Under the pieces are notes generated by a model. It did not search any database. It was not told where the DNA came from and was given only the letters and a program-made list of their open reading frames with translations. Positions 34,801-43,006 of a DNA stretch of 64,000 bases are shown here, piece by piece. This stretch comes from Synechococcus sp. UW105 (GTDB lineage Bacteria; Cyanobacteriota; Cyanobacteriia; PCC-6307; Cyanobiaceae): positions 62,001 to 126,000 of the forward strand of contig NZ_UCNN01000030.1 in the NCBI RefSeq assembly GCF_900473935.1, written 5' to 3'. The translations under genes and the position numbers were made by a program. The number at the start of each line of letters is the position of its first letter. The first letter of the stretch is position 1.

Positions 34801-36436
34801 TGGTTGCCCTCCTCACGCATATTCATAAGACGTTGATCAACCTTACCCTTTGTATCACTTGGCCATGTTGATGTGTAGCGATATAAATCAGCTATTGCAT
34901 TGTTGTGGTTTAATATGGAATCCGCAAGTTGAACAGAAGTTTGTGAGACCCTGGCAGTGGCTTGAACTACGGTTGTAATATTTTCGACACCCACTTCATA
35001 GCGTGCTTTTGCCGCCTGTTCGGCTAGTTGAGCACTTTGATAACCCTGTCGTGAACTTTCAATAGCCACCTTGGCTGTCAATAGCTGTCCGTAACTTGCA
35101 CGAACTTGGCGGATCACTTCATTTTCTTTTATTGTTTTGTCTGCAAGATATCCGCGGCTATTAGCAAAGGAAGACTGTGCATTAGCAGCTTTGATACCAC
35201 CATCAAAAAGTTGCCATTCAAATTCAATGGCGATGGAAGTAGACCAATTTCTACTTGCTTGGTAGGATGTTCCAGGATCATTGCTTAATGGTACTTCTTG
35301 ATATCCATTAGTACCCGTAAGTGATCCATTGCCAGCGAGGCTGAAGACAGGCAGGTATCTACGCATTTCTGAAACTCCTAACCACTTGGATGACTCCGCT
35401 TGTGCCAGAGCGGCGAGAAGCTCTTCTCGCTGAGATATAGCTTCTACGATTGTATCTTCAAGAGGCTTGCTCCAAGCTCCAAAGGGTGCAGCAGGTTCAC
35501 TAGGGATAGCAATTGCATCAGGTGATAGTGCAATCAGCTCAGAAAGTTCAGCTGTTTCAGTGATATAGTTTCTTGTATATCCAATTAATTGGCTTAAATT
35601 GGTGAATAGCTGTGAGCGGATTTGCTCAACTTCAAGTACTGTTGCCATTCCGATCTCCTTTCTGGCTTCTATCGTTTCGAGCTCTATTCTGTTGTTTGTA
35701 TAAATCTTCTGAAAACTTGAAATCAATTGTGCTGTGCTCTGCACCCTGAAATAGGACTTTTGTATTTCAAGAATAAGTGACCTAGCGGATGAAAGGAATA
35801 TGTATTGTTGTTGTCTTAATGATGCTTCTTGAGCATTGATCGAAGGTTGTCGCGAAGGATCGAGAAATCTCCATGCAACCTTGATGTTTGGATTGAAGAT
35901 AAAGCGTTGTCCACTACTGGCTCGATTTTGCGATCTGTCGGCTCGTGCTTTGGAGTTAGGCTTAGGATTTTGTGAGTAAAATTCACCAGCATTTCCGTAT
36001 TCGTCGCGGATGAAGCTTGTCCATGTATAGCTAGGGGATTGGAGGTTTGTAATGCTGATCTGGGGATACCACGCTCTCTGCGATGCTATGAGCTTCCACT
36101 CACGAGCCTGGAGCAACGCGTAATTTTTTGATAAAGTTGGATTATTTTCTAGTCCTATCGCGATTGCCTGGTCGAGTTTAATAGGAATTCCTCTTGCTTT
36201 AATCTCTTTCTGTAGACGTTCCAGGCTCTCGACTAAAAGGTCAGGGCTGATTGCTTTTGACCTCTCTTCGGTGAGAGCCGTTGATGGCGCTAGATTGCCA
36301 GAAACATGTAGCTGTTCCGTTACAGAGGAAGCTTTTGCAGTGCTGCTTATAGCAGTACACGTAAGAAAAGCTACAGCGCCCAGCCGCGAAAAGAAAGCAG
36401 ATTTTATCGAATTTTTGAAAACGCTTCGGTAACCAT
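34797..36436 (-). CDS. TolC-family outer membrane channel of the peptide exporter (5' end irregular)
   Basis: Outer membrane efflux protein: GIPIKLDQAIAIGLENNPTL near the N-terminus, paired coiled-coil segments (SYGQLLTAKVAIESSRQGYQ; AEQAAKARYEVGVENITTVVQATARV) and a C-terminal half-repeat are typical. It is the first gene of the operon and would complete the trans-envelope path. In the main frame the only ATG/GTG/TTG start is TTG 36116, yet the frame encodes a signal peptide (SRLGAVAFLTCTAISSTAKA) upstream. ATG 36436 opens a frame joined to it if one A is added to the A5 run (36412-36416), giving MVTEAFSKNSIKSAFF. So the gene is given from 36436; strictly the uninterrupted ORF is 34797-36116. 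Confidence 0.8.
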
Positions 36437-37132
36437 AGCTGTAATTGAACGGATTTCAAGGGTCAGAACGAATTCAACATATGTCGGCGCTTCCTTCCCG
36501 CTCTGAGTCGCTCCTTAGGTAATTCGAACCAATTTCGGTCCGTAGAAATTTCAATATGGGGAGCGCTCGTCATTGCCTCGATTGCGATTGCATTTTTCGT
36601 AATGCCTCCCTCCGGTCTCTTTGTTGTTCTTTTTCTCATGTTTCCTTTGGTCAATCACAAATTGTGTAATGTCTCCTCCGATTCCTCCGCTGCTTGGGTT
36701 GGCTTTGGTCCAATCGTTGTCATCAGGTAGAAATTTAGGTTGTTCTCTTCAGATTTGATTTCTGTTTCACGATAGGCCTAAGTGGAATTGATCGCATTGC
36801 CATCGTAATGATGATCACTTTCGTGTGTATCGCCAACGTTCCAACTTTTGAATCCACGGCCTTGCTTTTCTCTCTTCGGTCATTTCAGAAAGGATATGTT
36901 TTTTAAGAGTTTTGATGATCATGCTTTTTCCTCGGCTGATCCGTCAATCCCGGCATTTTCGCTAATCCATAGAAATGGTTATCGAGATAATTCGAATTTG
37001 TTTTCAATGCTCTATTGCGTCACTTTTTCTTAGAGTCTTTTAATTGCTCTTGCTCTTGTTCTTTGATTTAAGTTTTAATGCTTCTGTTGTAACAAATTAA
37101 CAGATCTATTTTTGTCCTCCTTCGGCTGGCTT
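36437..37132. other. AT-rich gap at the right edge of the island
   Basis: About 700 bases without a convincing gene. A plus frame open from 36449 to 36730 (93 codons) contains a hydrophobic hairpin (SIWGALVIASIAIAFFV, SGLFVVLFLMFPLVN) but its first ATG is at 36602, leaving 42 residues. An opposing 63-codon minus frame at 36463-36654 is basic and unremarkable. The tolC promoter should be at the left end. No repeat or attachment site was recognised. Confidence 0.35.
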
Positions 37133-37294
37133 TCAGTGCCAGTTGCCATCGCGAGTGCGGCGCTGTTGGGGATTGAACTGATCGATGGTGTTGCTTGCGG
37201 TGCCCATCGGCGTCATGTCGCCGATCAGTTCAAGGAACCGCTTCAGCTGAAGCTTGACCCACTGTTGTTTGGTTTGAGGCCTTTCATCCTTCAT
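37133..37294 (-). CDS. Small hypothetical protein, 53 residues
   Basis: ATG 37294 to TGA 37133. The product, starting MKDERPQTKQQWVKLQLKRF then LELIGDMTPMGTASNTIDQF and NPQQRRTRDGNWH, is soluble and well-formed, with base composition like the conserved flank rather than the island. It is too short for long-ORF filters. I do not recognise a family. It marks the return to core-like sequence. Confidence 0.5.
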   Translation of the reverse strand: MKDERPQTKQQWVKLQLKRFLELIGDMTPMGTASNTIDQFNPQQRRTRDGNWH

Positions 37295-37461
37295 TTCTGC
37301 TCTCACGTTTTGTTAGTAGAAGTCTGAAGCCATCTAAGGTCTCTGATTCCGTTTCGTATATCAGTGTCATGGTGCTTGTTCAGATATCGGTTTTTTCTGC
37401 TTCCCTCTGAGCGGAATACCGCCTCACCCACCACTGTGCTTTCTCGAACAGCCTTGGCCGA

Positions 37462-37758
37462 TCATCGCCCTTTCATCGACCCCGCACGTTGGCATGCATC
37501 GATCCTGCATTGCAATTCTTCAGCCTCCAGGTCTGTCACCACAAAAACTTCCTGCACCGTGGCTCCCCTTCGCGCGACAAGCTTGTAACCGCCAAGCATC
37601 GGGGTTGAGAGCCGTAGCCTTAATCCTTGGGATCGCCCCCGTACCCTGGCGATCACAGCCGGTGTGATGGTCTGGATCTCCTCATCATCAGCGAGGGCCC
37701 TTAGCCAAGGAATCAAGCCCTCCAGGTATGTGCTGTGCGTGATTACCAGACGGCCCAA
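37462..37758 (-). CDS. DUF2103 predicted metal-binding protein
   Basis: 98 residues. GRLVITHSTYLEGLIPWLRALA and ITPAVIARVRGRSQGLRLRLSTP followed by GYKLVARRGATVQEVFVVT match DUF2103, conserved in cyanobacteria and archaea and predicted to bind metal or nucleic acid. The first histidine (THS) is a candidate ligand. No operon partner is evident. Confidence 0.8.
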   Translation of the reverse strand: MGRLVITHSTYLEGLIPWLRALADDEEIQTITPAVIARVRGRSQGLRLRLSTPMLGGYKLVARRGATVQEVFVVTDLEAEELQCRIDACQRAGSMKGR

Positions 37759-37829
37759 GGTGATGTAGGTCTTCAGAGTTGCCTGAAGCTAGCGACTTTG
37801 GCTACGACAAAGAGAGAGGACGCTCGTGC

Positions 37830-38060
37830 ATGATGCTCAAATCTGTGGACACACTTCGCAGGCTGGTGGCAGAACCCTTGCTCCAACGCCTTGGGCCCGA
37901 TGCTTGCGTGCTCACAACAGAGATTCATGGCCCCGAGGTGCGAGGTCTTGCTTTCTGCCCAGGCCGCATTCTCCGTTACGTGCTGCACCATCAAAGCAAT
38001 CAGTTGCGCACGTCAGAGCTTCTGCGTCTGGCAGGTTCAAGAACGATTCCTGCCGCTTGA
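37830..38060 (+). CDS. Hypothetical protein
   Basis: 76 residues from ATG 37830 (MMLKSVDTLRRLVAEPLLQR), continuing LGPDACVLTTEIHGPEVRGLAF and a basic tail HHQSNQLRTSELLRLAGS. The sequence looks coding, is soluble, and converges on the PucC-family gene, with 18 bases between stops. A longer frame from 37779 exists with a poor start. No family recognised; an opposing frame at 37773-37994 is judged a shadow. Confidence 0.45.
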   Translation: MMLKSVDTLRRLVAEPLLQRLGPDACVLTTEIHGPEVRGLAFCPGRILRYVLHHQSNQLRTSELLRLAGSRTIPAA

Positions 38061-38078
38061 AAAGGCTGACGCATACGA

Positions 38079-39470
38079 TCATTCTAATTCCTCTGCAGCC
38101 ACCGATCCCAAGGCCTGGTCGACTTTGGTCTTGAACAGACTTGTATCGACTTTCAGCAACATCAGACCTGCCAAGAACAGGCCAATGGCTTGAAGGCTAA
38201 AAACGCCTGCATACGCAGCAAACGTGTTTTGCCCCCCTGTCAAGCTTCCGAAGATGCTGAGTAATGTCCCTCCGCTGACGGTTGCTGCTCCTCGTGCATA
38301 GGCCTGCGCGAGACCCCACACACCAATGAATGTCCCAGCCATTAGGGGCGATGTCAGACCAAGCATCAACGTCAGGCTGGCGTTTGTGCTTACACCGGCG
38401 CTGTAGCCGAAGAGCAGCAATGCAATCTTGAAATAGCTTTCCGACCCGATCCCCCCTGAGAGCACCATTGAAATCACGAAGACAGCTGAAAGCAGTCCTC
38501 CGATCAGAGCAGTGCGTTGGGGCCCTAAGCGAGGAACCAGGAGGAATCCCGTTGTGGAGACACCGATCAGCGTTCCGATGCCCCACCATTTATTCAGTTC
38601 CGTGGTTTCGCAGAGATTCATGCCGAACACGGCACCCCCATAGGGCTCGAGTACCGCTTCTTGTAGAAACAGAGAGAAGGTGAACAAGAAGAGAACAGCG
38701 AAGAAATAACCAACTTGAGGTGAGGCTTTGACGACTCGCCAGGCCTGGCTTAGGGAGAGTTCTGCGCTTGGTTTCTGGGGCAGAGCATTGGTGACGGACT
38801 TTCCGCTGTCAATGGATGGTTCGACTCCAATGATTGAAATCAGCACAAGAGCGAAGATCACCAGTGGAGCCACCACGATCAGGCGTTCAACGCCAGAGAT
38901 GACCACGCTCAGATCAGCGTTTTCACAAGTTTTGCCGAGAAAGGCACTCAAGAGGTTTGCGCCGACAACGATTCCCACCATGAGCATCGACCAGACGATC
39001 GATACCAGTGCTGGACGTTGTTTTTCCGTACTCACATCAACAAGCAGTGCTGCAAAGGGCGTCGAACTGGCTGAAATGGCAAGGCCGTAGCCCACAAAAA
39101 CAACAGCGAGAAGCAGCCCTCGGACCATGACTGCTGAGCTGTCACCGGCCAGCGAGGCTGCTCCGACCCAGAGGACGGTACGGCCGGCAACCCAGGCCAG
39201 TAAACAGAACACAACAGCGCCACTGAGAATGAATGGTGTGCGTCTGAGGCCCTTCCATCGACACCGATCTGATCGTTGACCAAACCACACCCTCGAAAAG
39301 GCCACCAGTTGCTGTCCACCGATGGCTAGGGCCGTCAGAGCCGCAGGAACATCAAACTCTTCGATCAGTAAGCGGTTGAAGATTCCAAGCGTGAGAACGG
39401 AGAGTGCTCCCAGACAGGCCTGAAATAAGCCGAGTCGGAAGGCCTGGGCAATGAATCGAGCCGATCCCAC
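38079..39470 (-). CDS. PucC/BCD-family MFS transporter
   Basis: 463 residues, about twelve membrane helices. FRLGLFQACLGALSVLTLGIFNRLLIEE, VAFSRVWFGQRSDR and GLRRTPFILSG are hallmarks of the PucC/LhaA (BCH2) group, chlorophyll or bacteriochlorophyll carriers linked to light-harvesting and photosystem assembly; cyanobacterial members may deliver chlorophyll to photosystem proteins. The exact cargo is not established here. Confidence 0.88.
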   Translation of the reverse strand: MGSARFIAQAFRLGLFQACLGALSVLTLGIFNRLLIEEFDVPAALTALAIGGQQLVAFSRVWFGQRSDRCRWKGLRRTPFILSGAVVFCLLAWVAGRTVLWVGAASLAGDSSAVMVRGLLLAVVFVGYGLAISASSTPFAALLVDVSTEKQRPALVSIVWSMLMVGIVVGANLLSAFLGKTCENADLSVVISGVERLIVVAPLVIFALVLISIIGVEPSIDSGKSVTNALPQKPSAELSLSQAWRVVKASPQVGYFFAVLFLFTFSLFLQEAVLEPYGGAVFGMNLCETTELNKWWGIGTLIGVSTTGFLLVPRLGPQRTALIGGLLSAVFVISMVLSGGIGSESYFKIALLLFGYSAGVSTNASLTLMLGLTSPLMAGTFIGVWGLAQAYARGAATVSGGTLLSIFGSLTGGQNTFAAYAGVFSLQAIGLFLAGLMLLKVDTSLFKTKVDQALGSVAAEELE

Positions 39471-39529
39471 CGGGACTCTCCAGAGATATTGATTCCGACG
39501 CTACCCGCTTCCTGGATGGCTGGGCCAGG

Positions 39530-39826
39530 TCAACACCGCTCAATCGGCGCCATGGTCAAGCCCTCTGCACCGAGCTGTTGGTGGTAGAGCTCAGCTTGCT
39601 CGAGTGGGCCGCACCAGACCTCAGCTGAGCCCTCATTATCGATTTTGTGAGCAAGTTTCCAGGCCCGATCTTTGCCCATTCCTGGAATGATCCGGCACAG
39701 GCAATCCACGACGTGCTCAAAGGTGTTCACGTCGTCATTCAGAACGATCACCCTGGCCTGGGGATAGCCCTGCGTGGTGCGCGAACGTTCCAGCAGGGTG
39801 GCGGAGCCGGCAGTGGAGCCTGTCAT
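39530..39826 (-). CDS. clpS: ATP-dependent Clp protease adaptor ClpS
   Basis: 98 residues from ATG 39826. YPQARVIVLNDDVNTFEHVVDCLCRIIPGM is the ClpS signature (NDD-NTFEHVV), and KLAHKIDNEGSAEVWCGPLEQAE completes the fold. ClpS hands N-degron substrates to the ClpC/ClpA unfoldase; a clpP is at 42286. It is divergent from petN, sharing a 70-base promoter region. Confidence 0.93.
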   Translation of the reverse strand: MTGSTAGSATLLERSRTTQGYPQARVIVLNDDVNTFEHVVDCLCRIIPGMGKDRAWKLAHKIDNEGSAEVWCGPLEQAELYHQQLGAEGLTMAPIERC

Positions 39827-39896
39827 GAGAATCAACAGTACTGGCGGATTGAGGCAGGAGGCTAGTTAAAATCCTCGCACTCGCATCACGCCTTCC

Positions 39897-39998
39897 ATGC
39901 TGTTCACCTTTGCCTGGGCATCCCTGGCCGCCATGTTCAGCTTCTCAATCGCCATGGTGGTGTGGGGTCGCAATGGTGACGGCACACTGAATTTCTGA
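39897..39998 (+). CDS. petN: Cytochrome b6f complex subunit PetN
   Basis: 33 residues, one membrane helix: [19 protein letters not shown] then [14 protein letters not shown], which closely matches marine cyanobacterial PetN ([14 protein letters not shown]). PetN (subunit VIII) is needed for assembly and stability of the b6f complex in the thylakoid. Too short for ordinary ORF filters. The next small gene starts one to four bases after its stop. Confidence 0.92.
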   Translation: MLFTFAWASLAAMFSFSIAMVVWGRNGDGTLNF

Positions 39999-39999
39999 G

Positions 40000-40161
40000 G
40001 TGTTGTCTGAAGCGCTGCAGTCGCCAGTCCTGAGTCAAGGCCTGGCTATCACAGCAGCAACACTGCTGGTTTTTGTCAGTGTTGCTGTGATTTACCTCTC
40101 CATAATTGAATGGCGGGATCGTGGCCGTCGGCGCAAAGGAAAAGGATCTGGCAAGGCCTGA
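40000..40161 (+). CDS. Small single-helix membrane protein downstream of petN
   Basis: 53 residues from GTG 40000 (or 52 from TTG 40003). SEALQSPVLSQG leads into a helix LAITAATLLVFVSVAVIYLSI, then EWRDRGRRRKGKGSGKA, a strongly basic cytosolic tail. Tight spacing to petN suggests co-transcription. The end overlaps the start of the DUF3352 gene by 52 bases in another frame. Function unknown; a link to the b6f complex is only a guess from position. Confidence 0.6.
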   Translation: MLSEALQSPVLSQGLAITAATLLVFVSVAVIYLSIIEWRDRGRRRKGKGSGKA

Positions 40162-41531
40162 TCGGTTCTGTTGGCCGATCTCCTTGGTCGGTAGGTGGCC
40201 TTGGGCTTCTCCTATCGGTTTCCCTCCTTGGTGTGTGTTGCACCACAGCTTCGGTTGGCACAGCTCGACGCGCCGGCCTGCTGAGGTTGTCCTCAGCCGC
40301 GGCACTGCTGCAAAGTTTCCAAGGCGATCCGACCCAGGCTCCACCACCGCTTTGGTACCAAAGGCTTGGTGTGAAGCCTGCTTTATCCCTCTGGAAGCGA
40401 CTTGGACGAGGGATCTGGTGGCAAGCCTGGACTGCAGATGGTCAGAACTACCTGGCACTACCTACTCACCTGCTCACATCGAGCGAACGTTCCAAGCTCT
40501 TCGCACGAGATCTTGATGGGTTAATCCTCATCAGTGCAGATGCGCTCAATCAACAGCATCTCGAGCAATGGCTGGGCCAAGAAGGCACGGCTCCGGCTGT
40601 TGTGTCCCCTCTTCAAGACGCCTGCATCCGCCGTCTTGACCGTTCTGCTTCGGTGCAATGGCGGCCTGAGGGTCTGGCTCGGCTCAGTGGGGCACTCTCT
40701 CCGTTGTTGCAGCAGGCCCGTCACGGCTGTCTCGCTCTGCGCATGCGCGGTCGTCAACTCCAGTGGCATGGCTGGGTTGGTCTCCGTGATTTTGCTGCTG
40801 CGCCTCCGTCCCTTGCTGTGCGGGATACCTTTTCGGACCCTGAGCTTGCGTTGTCGTCGCTCAGCACTGAATCCGGCTCCAATTCGCTCAAACCGTTACT
40901 GCAGATCCAGGGGCGGAGCATCGGTTTGCTGATGTCGGCCTTGATCTCGCGCCAGATCATTCGTCAACCCCTGGAACAGCTTTATGGATTGGGGCGTCGA
41001 AAACGTACTCAACTGTTGCAGTCACCATTCCAGTTAGTGCTTGTCCCGCAGACGCCAGCGTTCTTTCAAGCCGGGGTTCAATTGCAGTTGAAGCCGGAAG
41101 CTGAACAACAGTTCTTTCAAGCGTCACTTGATGCCATCAGTGGACGACTGCGTGATCAGGGCCTTCAGTCAATGCCTGCGACGGCTGTTCTGTGGACGGA
41201 TCCCCTGACGCAAGAAGGGACTGTGGCTGGAGGTTGGCAATGGCTTCAGCTCCCCTCGAATCAGGCCTTGCTCAGCATCGGTCTTGGCATGGCACCGGCT
41301 CAACAACCGTTTCCACCGTTGCTTCCTGAAAAGACACCAGACCTCAGATTGATCCTTTTGGCTGATCCCGCTCAGATCGTTCGGCACAAGCTGCTGAGCG
41401 GCAGCTGGCCGAGGGTGTTGAGGCAATCCTCAGCATTGCAGCTTTCGTTGCATACCCTTGGCACTGCTGGCGAACCTGAGTGGTTTGAGCTGCGAGGTCA
41501 GCTTTCGCTGCCCGTTGCAGGAGCCTCCTGA
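40110..41531 (+). CDS. DUF3352-like exported or membrane-anchored protein
   Basis: 473 residues as the ORF reads; a later start after the upstream small gene is possible. An N-terminal anchor (SVGGLGLLLSVSLLGVCCTTASVG, about 27-50) is followed by a large extracytoplasmic domain with SSAAALLQSFQGD, RPEGLARLSGALSPLL and a C-terminal LQLSLHTLGTAGEPEWFELRGQLSLP. This layout fits DUF3352, common in cyanobacteria, of unknown function. It converges on thf1 with a 34-base overlap. Confidence 0.65.
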   Translation: MAGSWPSAQRKRIWQGLIGSVGRSPWSVGGLGLLLSVSLLGVCCTTASVGTARRAGLLRLSSAAALLQSFQGDPTQAPPPLWYQRLGVKPALSLWKRLGRGIWWQAWTADGQNYLALPTHLLTSSERSKLFARDLDGLILISADALNQQHLEQWLGQEGTAPAVVSPLQDACIRRLDRSASVQWRPEGLARLSGALSPLLQQARHGCLALRMRGRQLQWHGWVGLRDFAAAPPSLAVRDTFSDPELALSSLSTESGSNSLKPLLQIQGRSIGLLMSALISRQIIRQPLEQLYGLGRRKRTQLLQSPFQLVLVPQTPAFFQAGVQLQLKPEAEQQFFQASLDAISGRLRDQGLQSMPATAVLWTDPLTQEGTVAGGWQWLQLPSNQALLSIGLGMAPAQQPFPPLLPEKTPDLRLILLADPAQIVRHKLLSGSWPRVLRQSSALQLSLHTLGTAGEPEWFELRGQLSLPVAGAS

Positions 41532-42220
41532 GATTCTGTGGTGTCGTCTTGTCGTTCGCGCTTGCGTCGATCGGCAGCAAGGGTCTCTTCCATCAGTTCA
41601 ACGGCCTGAGCCATCCTCTCCAGATTGCGGTTGTAGATGCCCAGATCCTTTTCAACTCGGTCCTTCGTCATCCCAAGCGGTTCACTCAGTTCGTGAGCCA
41701 GCTTGGCTAGTTCGGCAGGGTCCGAGCTTTGCTCTCCCTGAGCTTTTGCTAGCAGGGTGAGCAGACCGACTGCCATCAAGCGCGAATAGTGAAAATTTGG
41801 CTGATTGGCCTGATCCAATGCCTTGGCCATCGCTTCTGGCGCTCCAGCACCTTTCTCGCGGACCCAGCCTTGAACGTCCTCGACTGAATGGCTTTCCACA
41901 GCCGATTCACTATCTTCAGCGAGTTTGATCAGCTCCTCTCCATCGAAGCCGTTGCAGCTGCAAAGCGCCATGAACAGGGGCTTCCGATGCTGATCAGGGC
42001 GATAACCCTGAGTGAAGGCGTTGAACACCTGGTTCAGCCCCACAGCGAACAGGGCATCAGCTGTGAAAAATTTCTGATGGCTGAGCAAGTGCAGCTCGAC
42101 CAGCAACTCATCGGCTGTCCGCCGATACAGCGAGGGAATCACATGAGGGAACGCGCTGTGAAAGGCCCTTTTGCTGTCAGCAATGGTCAGATGCTCACCC
42201 AAGTGCTTGCACCAAAACAA
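41498..42220 (-). CDS. thf1: Thf1/Psb29, thylakoid formation and photosystem II biogenesis protein
   Basis: 240 residues. TIADSKRAFHSAFPHVIPSLYRRTADELLVELHLLSHQ is the conserved start of Thf1 (Psp29), with GYRPDQHRKPLFMALCSCNGFD in the middle and a C-terminal coiled coil (YNRNLERMAQAVELMEETLAADRRKRE). Thf1 binds FtsH and supports photosystem II turnover; ftsH is encoded nearby at 43007. The true start may be a few codons inside the ORF. Divergent from clpP. Confidence 0.92.
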   Translation of the reverse strand: MFWCKHLGEHLTIADSKRAFHSAFPHVIPSLYRRTADELLVELHLLSHQKFFTADALFAVGLNQVFNAFTQGYRPDQHRKPLFMALCSCNGFDGEELIKLAEDSESAVESHSVEDVQGWVREKGAGAPEAMAKALDQANQPNFHYSRLMAVGLLTLLAKAQGEQSSDPAELAKLAHELSEPLGMTKDRVEKDLGIYNRNLERMAQAVELMEETLAADRRKRERQDDTTESQEAPATGSES

Positions 42221-42285
42221 ATTGGATAAGACCCTAGCGCCGCTGAAGCCGCCGTTAGGATTACGGCAACCACCAGCAGAGCAAC

Positions 42286-42876
42286 ATGATCCCGATCGTG
42301 ATCGAAGAATCAGGCCGGGGTGAGAGGGCCTTCGATATCTATTCCCGATTGCTTCGAGAGCGGATTGTTTTTTTGGGAGAGCCAGTCACCAGTGACTCTG
42401 CCAATCGCATCGTTGCTCAGCTTCTTTTTCTGGAAGCAGAGGATCCTGAAAAGGATATCTACCTCTATATCAATTCTCCTGGTGGATCGGTTTATGACGG
42501 ATTAGGCATATTCGATACCATTCAGCACATCAAACCTGACGTTCATACAGTCTGTGTTGGCCTCGCCGCCAGCATGGGTGCGTTTTTGCTCTGTGCTGGC
42601 ACTAAGGGGAAAAGAAGCAGCCTGCGTCACTCCCGAATCATGATTCACCAGCCACTTGGTGGCGCAAGCGGTCAGGCTAGTGATATCCGTATCCAAGCGG
42701 ATGAAATTCTATTCCTTAAAGACAAGCTCAATAGAGAGTTGTCTGATCGCACCTCTCAACCTCTTGACAAGATTCAGTTGGATACTGATCGCGATTTCTT
42801 TATGTCACCTCAAGAGGCTGTTGACTACGGTCTGATCGACTCCGTGATTGATCGGCGTCCTGTTCACTCGGTCTAG
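42286..42876 (+). CDS. clpP: ATP-dependent Clp protease proteolytic subunit
   Basis: 196 residues. The serine protease triad is Ser96 (AASMGAF), His121 (MIHQP) and an Asp near 170 (LDTDRDFF). [21 protein letters not shown] is the characteristic strand. ClpP forms a 14-mer that degrades proteins delivered by Clp ATPases. Cyanobacteria have several paralogues, so the number (clpP1/2/3) is left open. A bidirectional terminator follows. Confidence 0.95.
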   Translation: MIPIVIEESGRGERAFDIYSRLLRERIVFLGEPVTSDSANRIVAQLLFLEAEDPEKDIYLYINSPGGSVYDGLGIFDTIQHIKPDVHTVCVGLAASMGAFLLCAGTKGKRSSLRHSRIMIHQPLGGASGQASDIRIQADEILFLKDKLNRELSDRTSQPLDKIQLDTDRDFFMSPQEAVDYGLIDSVIDRRPVHSV

Positions 42877-42934
42877 TTGTTGACTCAGTCTTAGAACTCA
42901 GACTGAGGTTGCGGTTCTTCAACTGATTTGGATG

Positions 42935-42967
42935 AAAAAAAAACCCCGCGTTTGCGGGGTTTTTTTT
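42935..42967. terminator. Bidirectional rho-independent terminator between clpP and ftsH
   Basis: A9, CCCCGC, loop GTTT, GCGGGG, T8. The GC stem is flanked by A and T runs on both sides, so it can end transcription from clpP on the plus strand and from ftsH on the minus strand, the two genes that converge here. Confidence 0.92.
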
Positions 42968-43006
42968 GCTCGGTCATGTTTTTTTGAGGCCGAAAGGGAG
43001 AATCCC

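Noticed and set aside
36463-36654. 63-residue minus frame upstream of tolC
   Set aside because: Basic, low-complexity sequence opposed to a more protein-like hydrophobic plus frame; neither is convincing.
21601-37132. Search for integrase, transposase, tRNA or attachment repeats that would explain the island
   Set aside because: None seen; only a 13-bp direct repeat near 21908 and 21977, too short and local to call an attachment site.
37773-37994. 73-codon minus frame
   Set aside because: Overlaps the better plus-strand frame at 37830-38060 and is rich in His and Cys, typical of a shadow.
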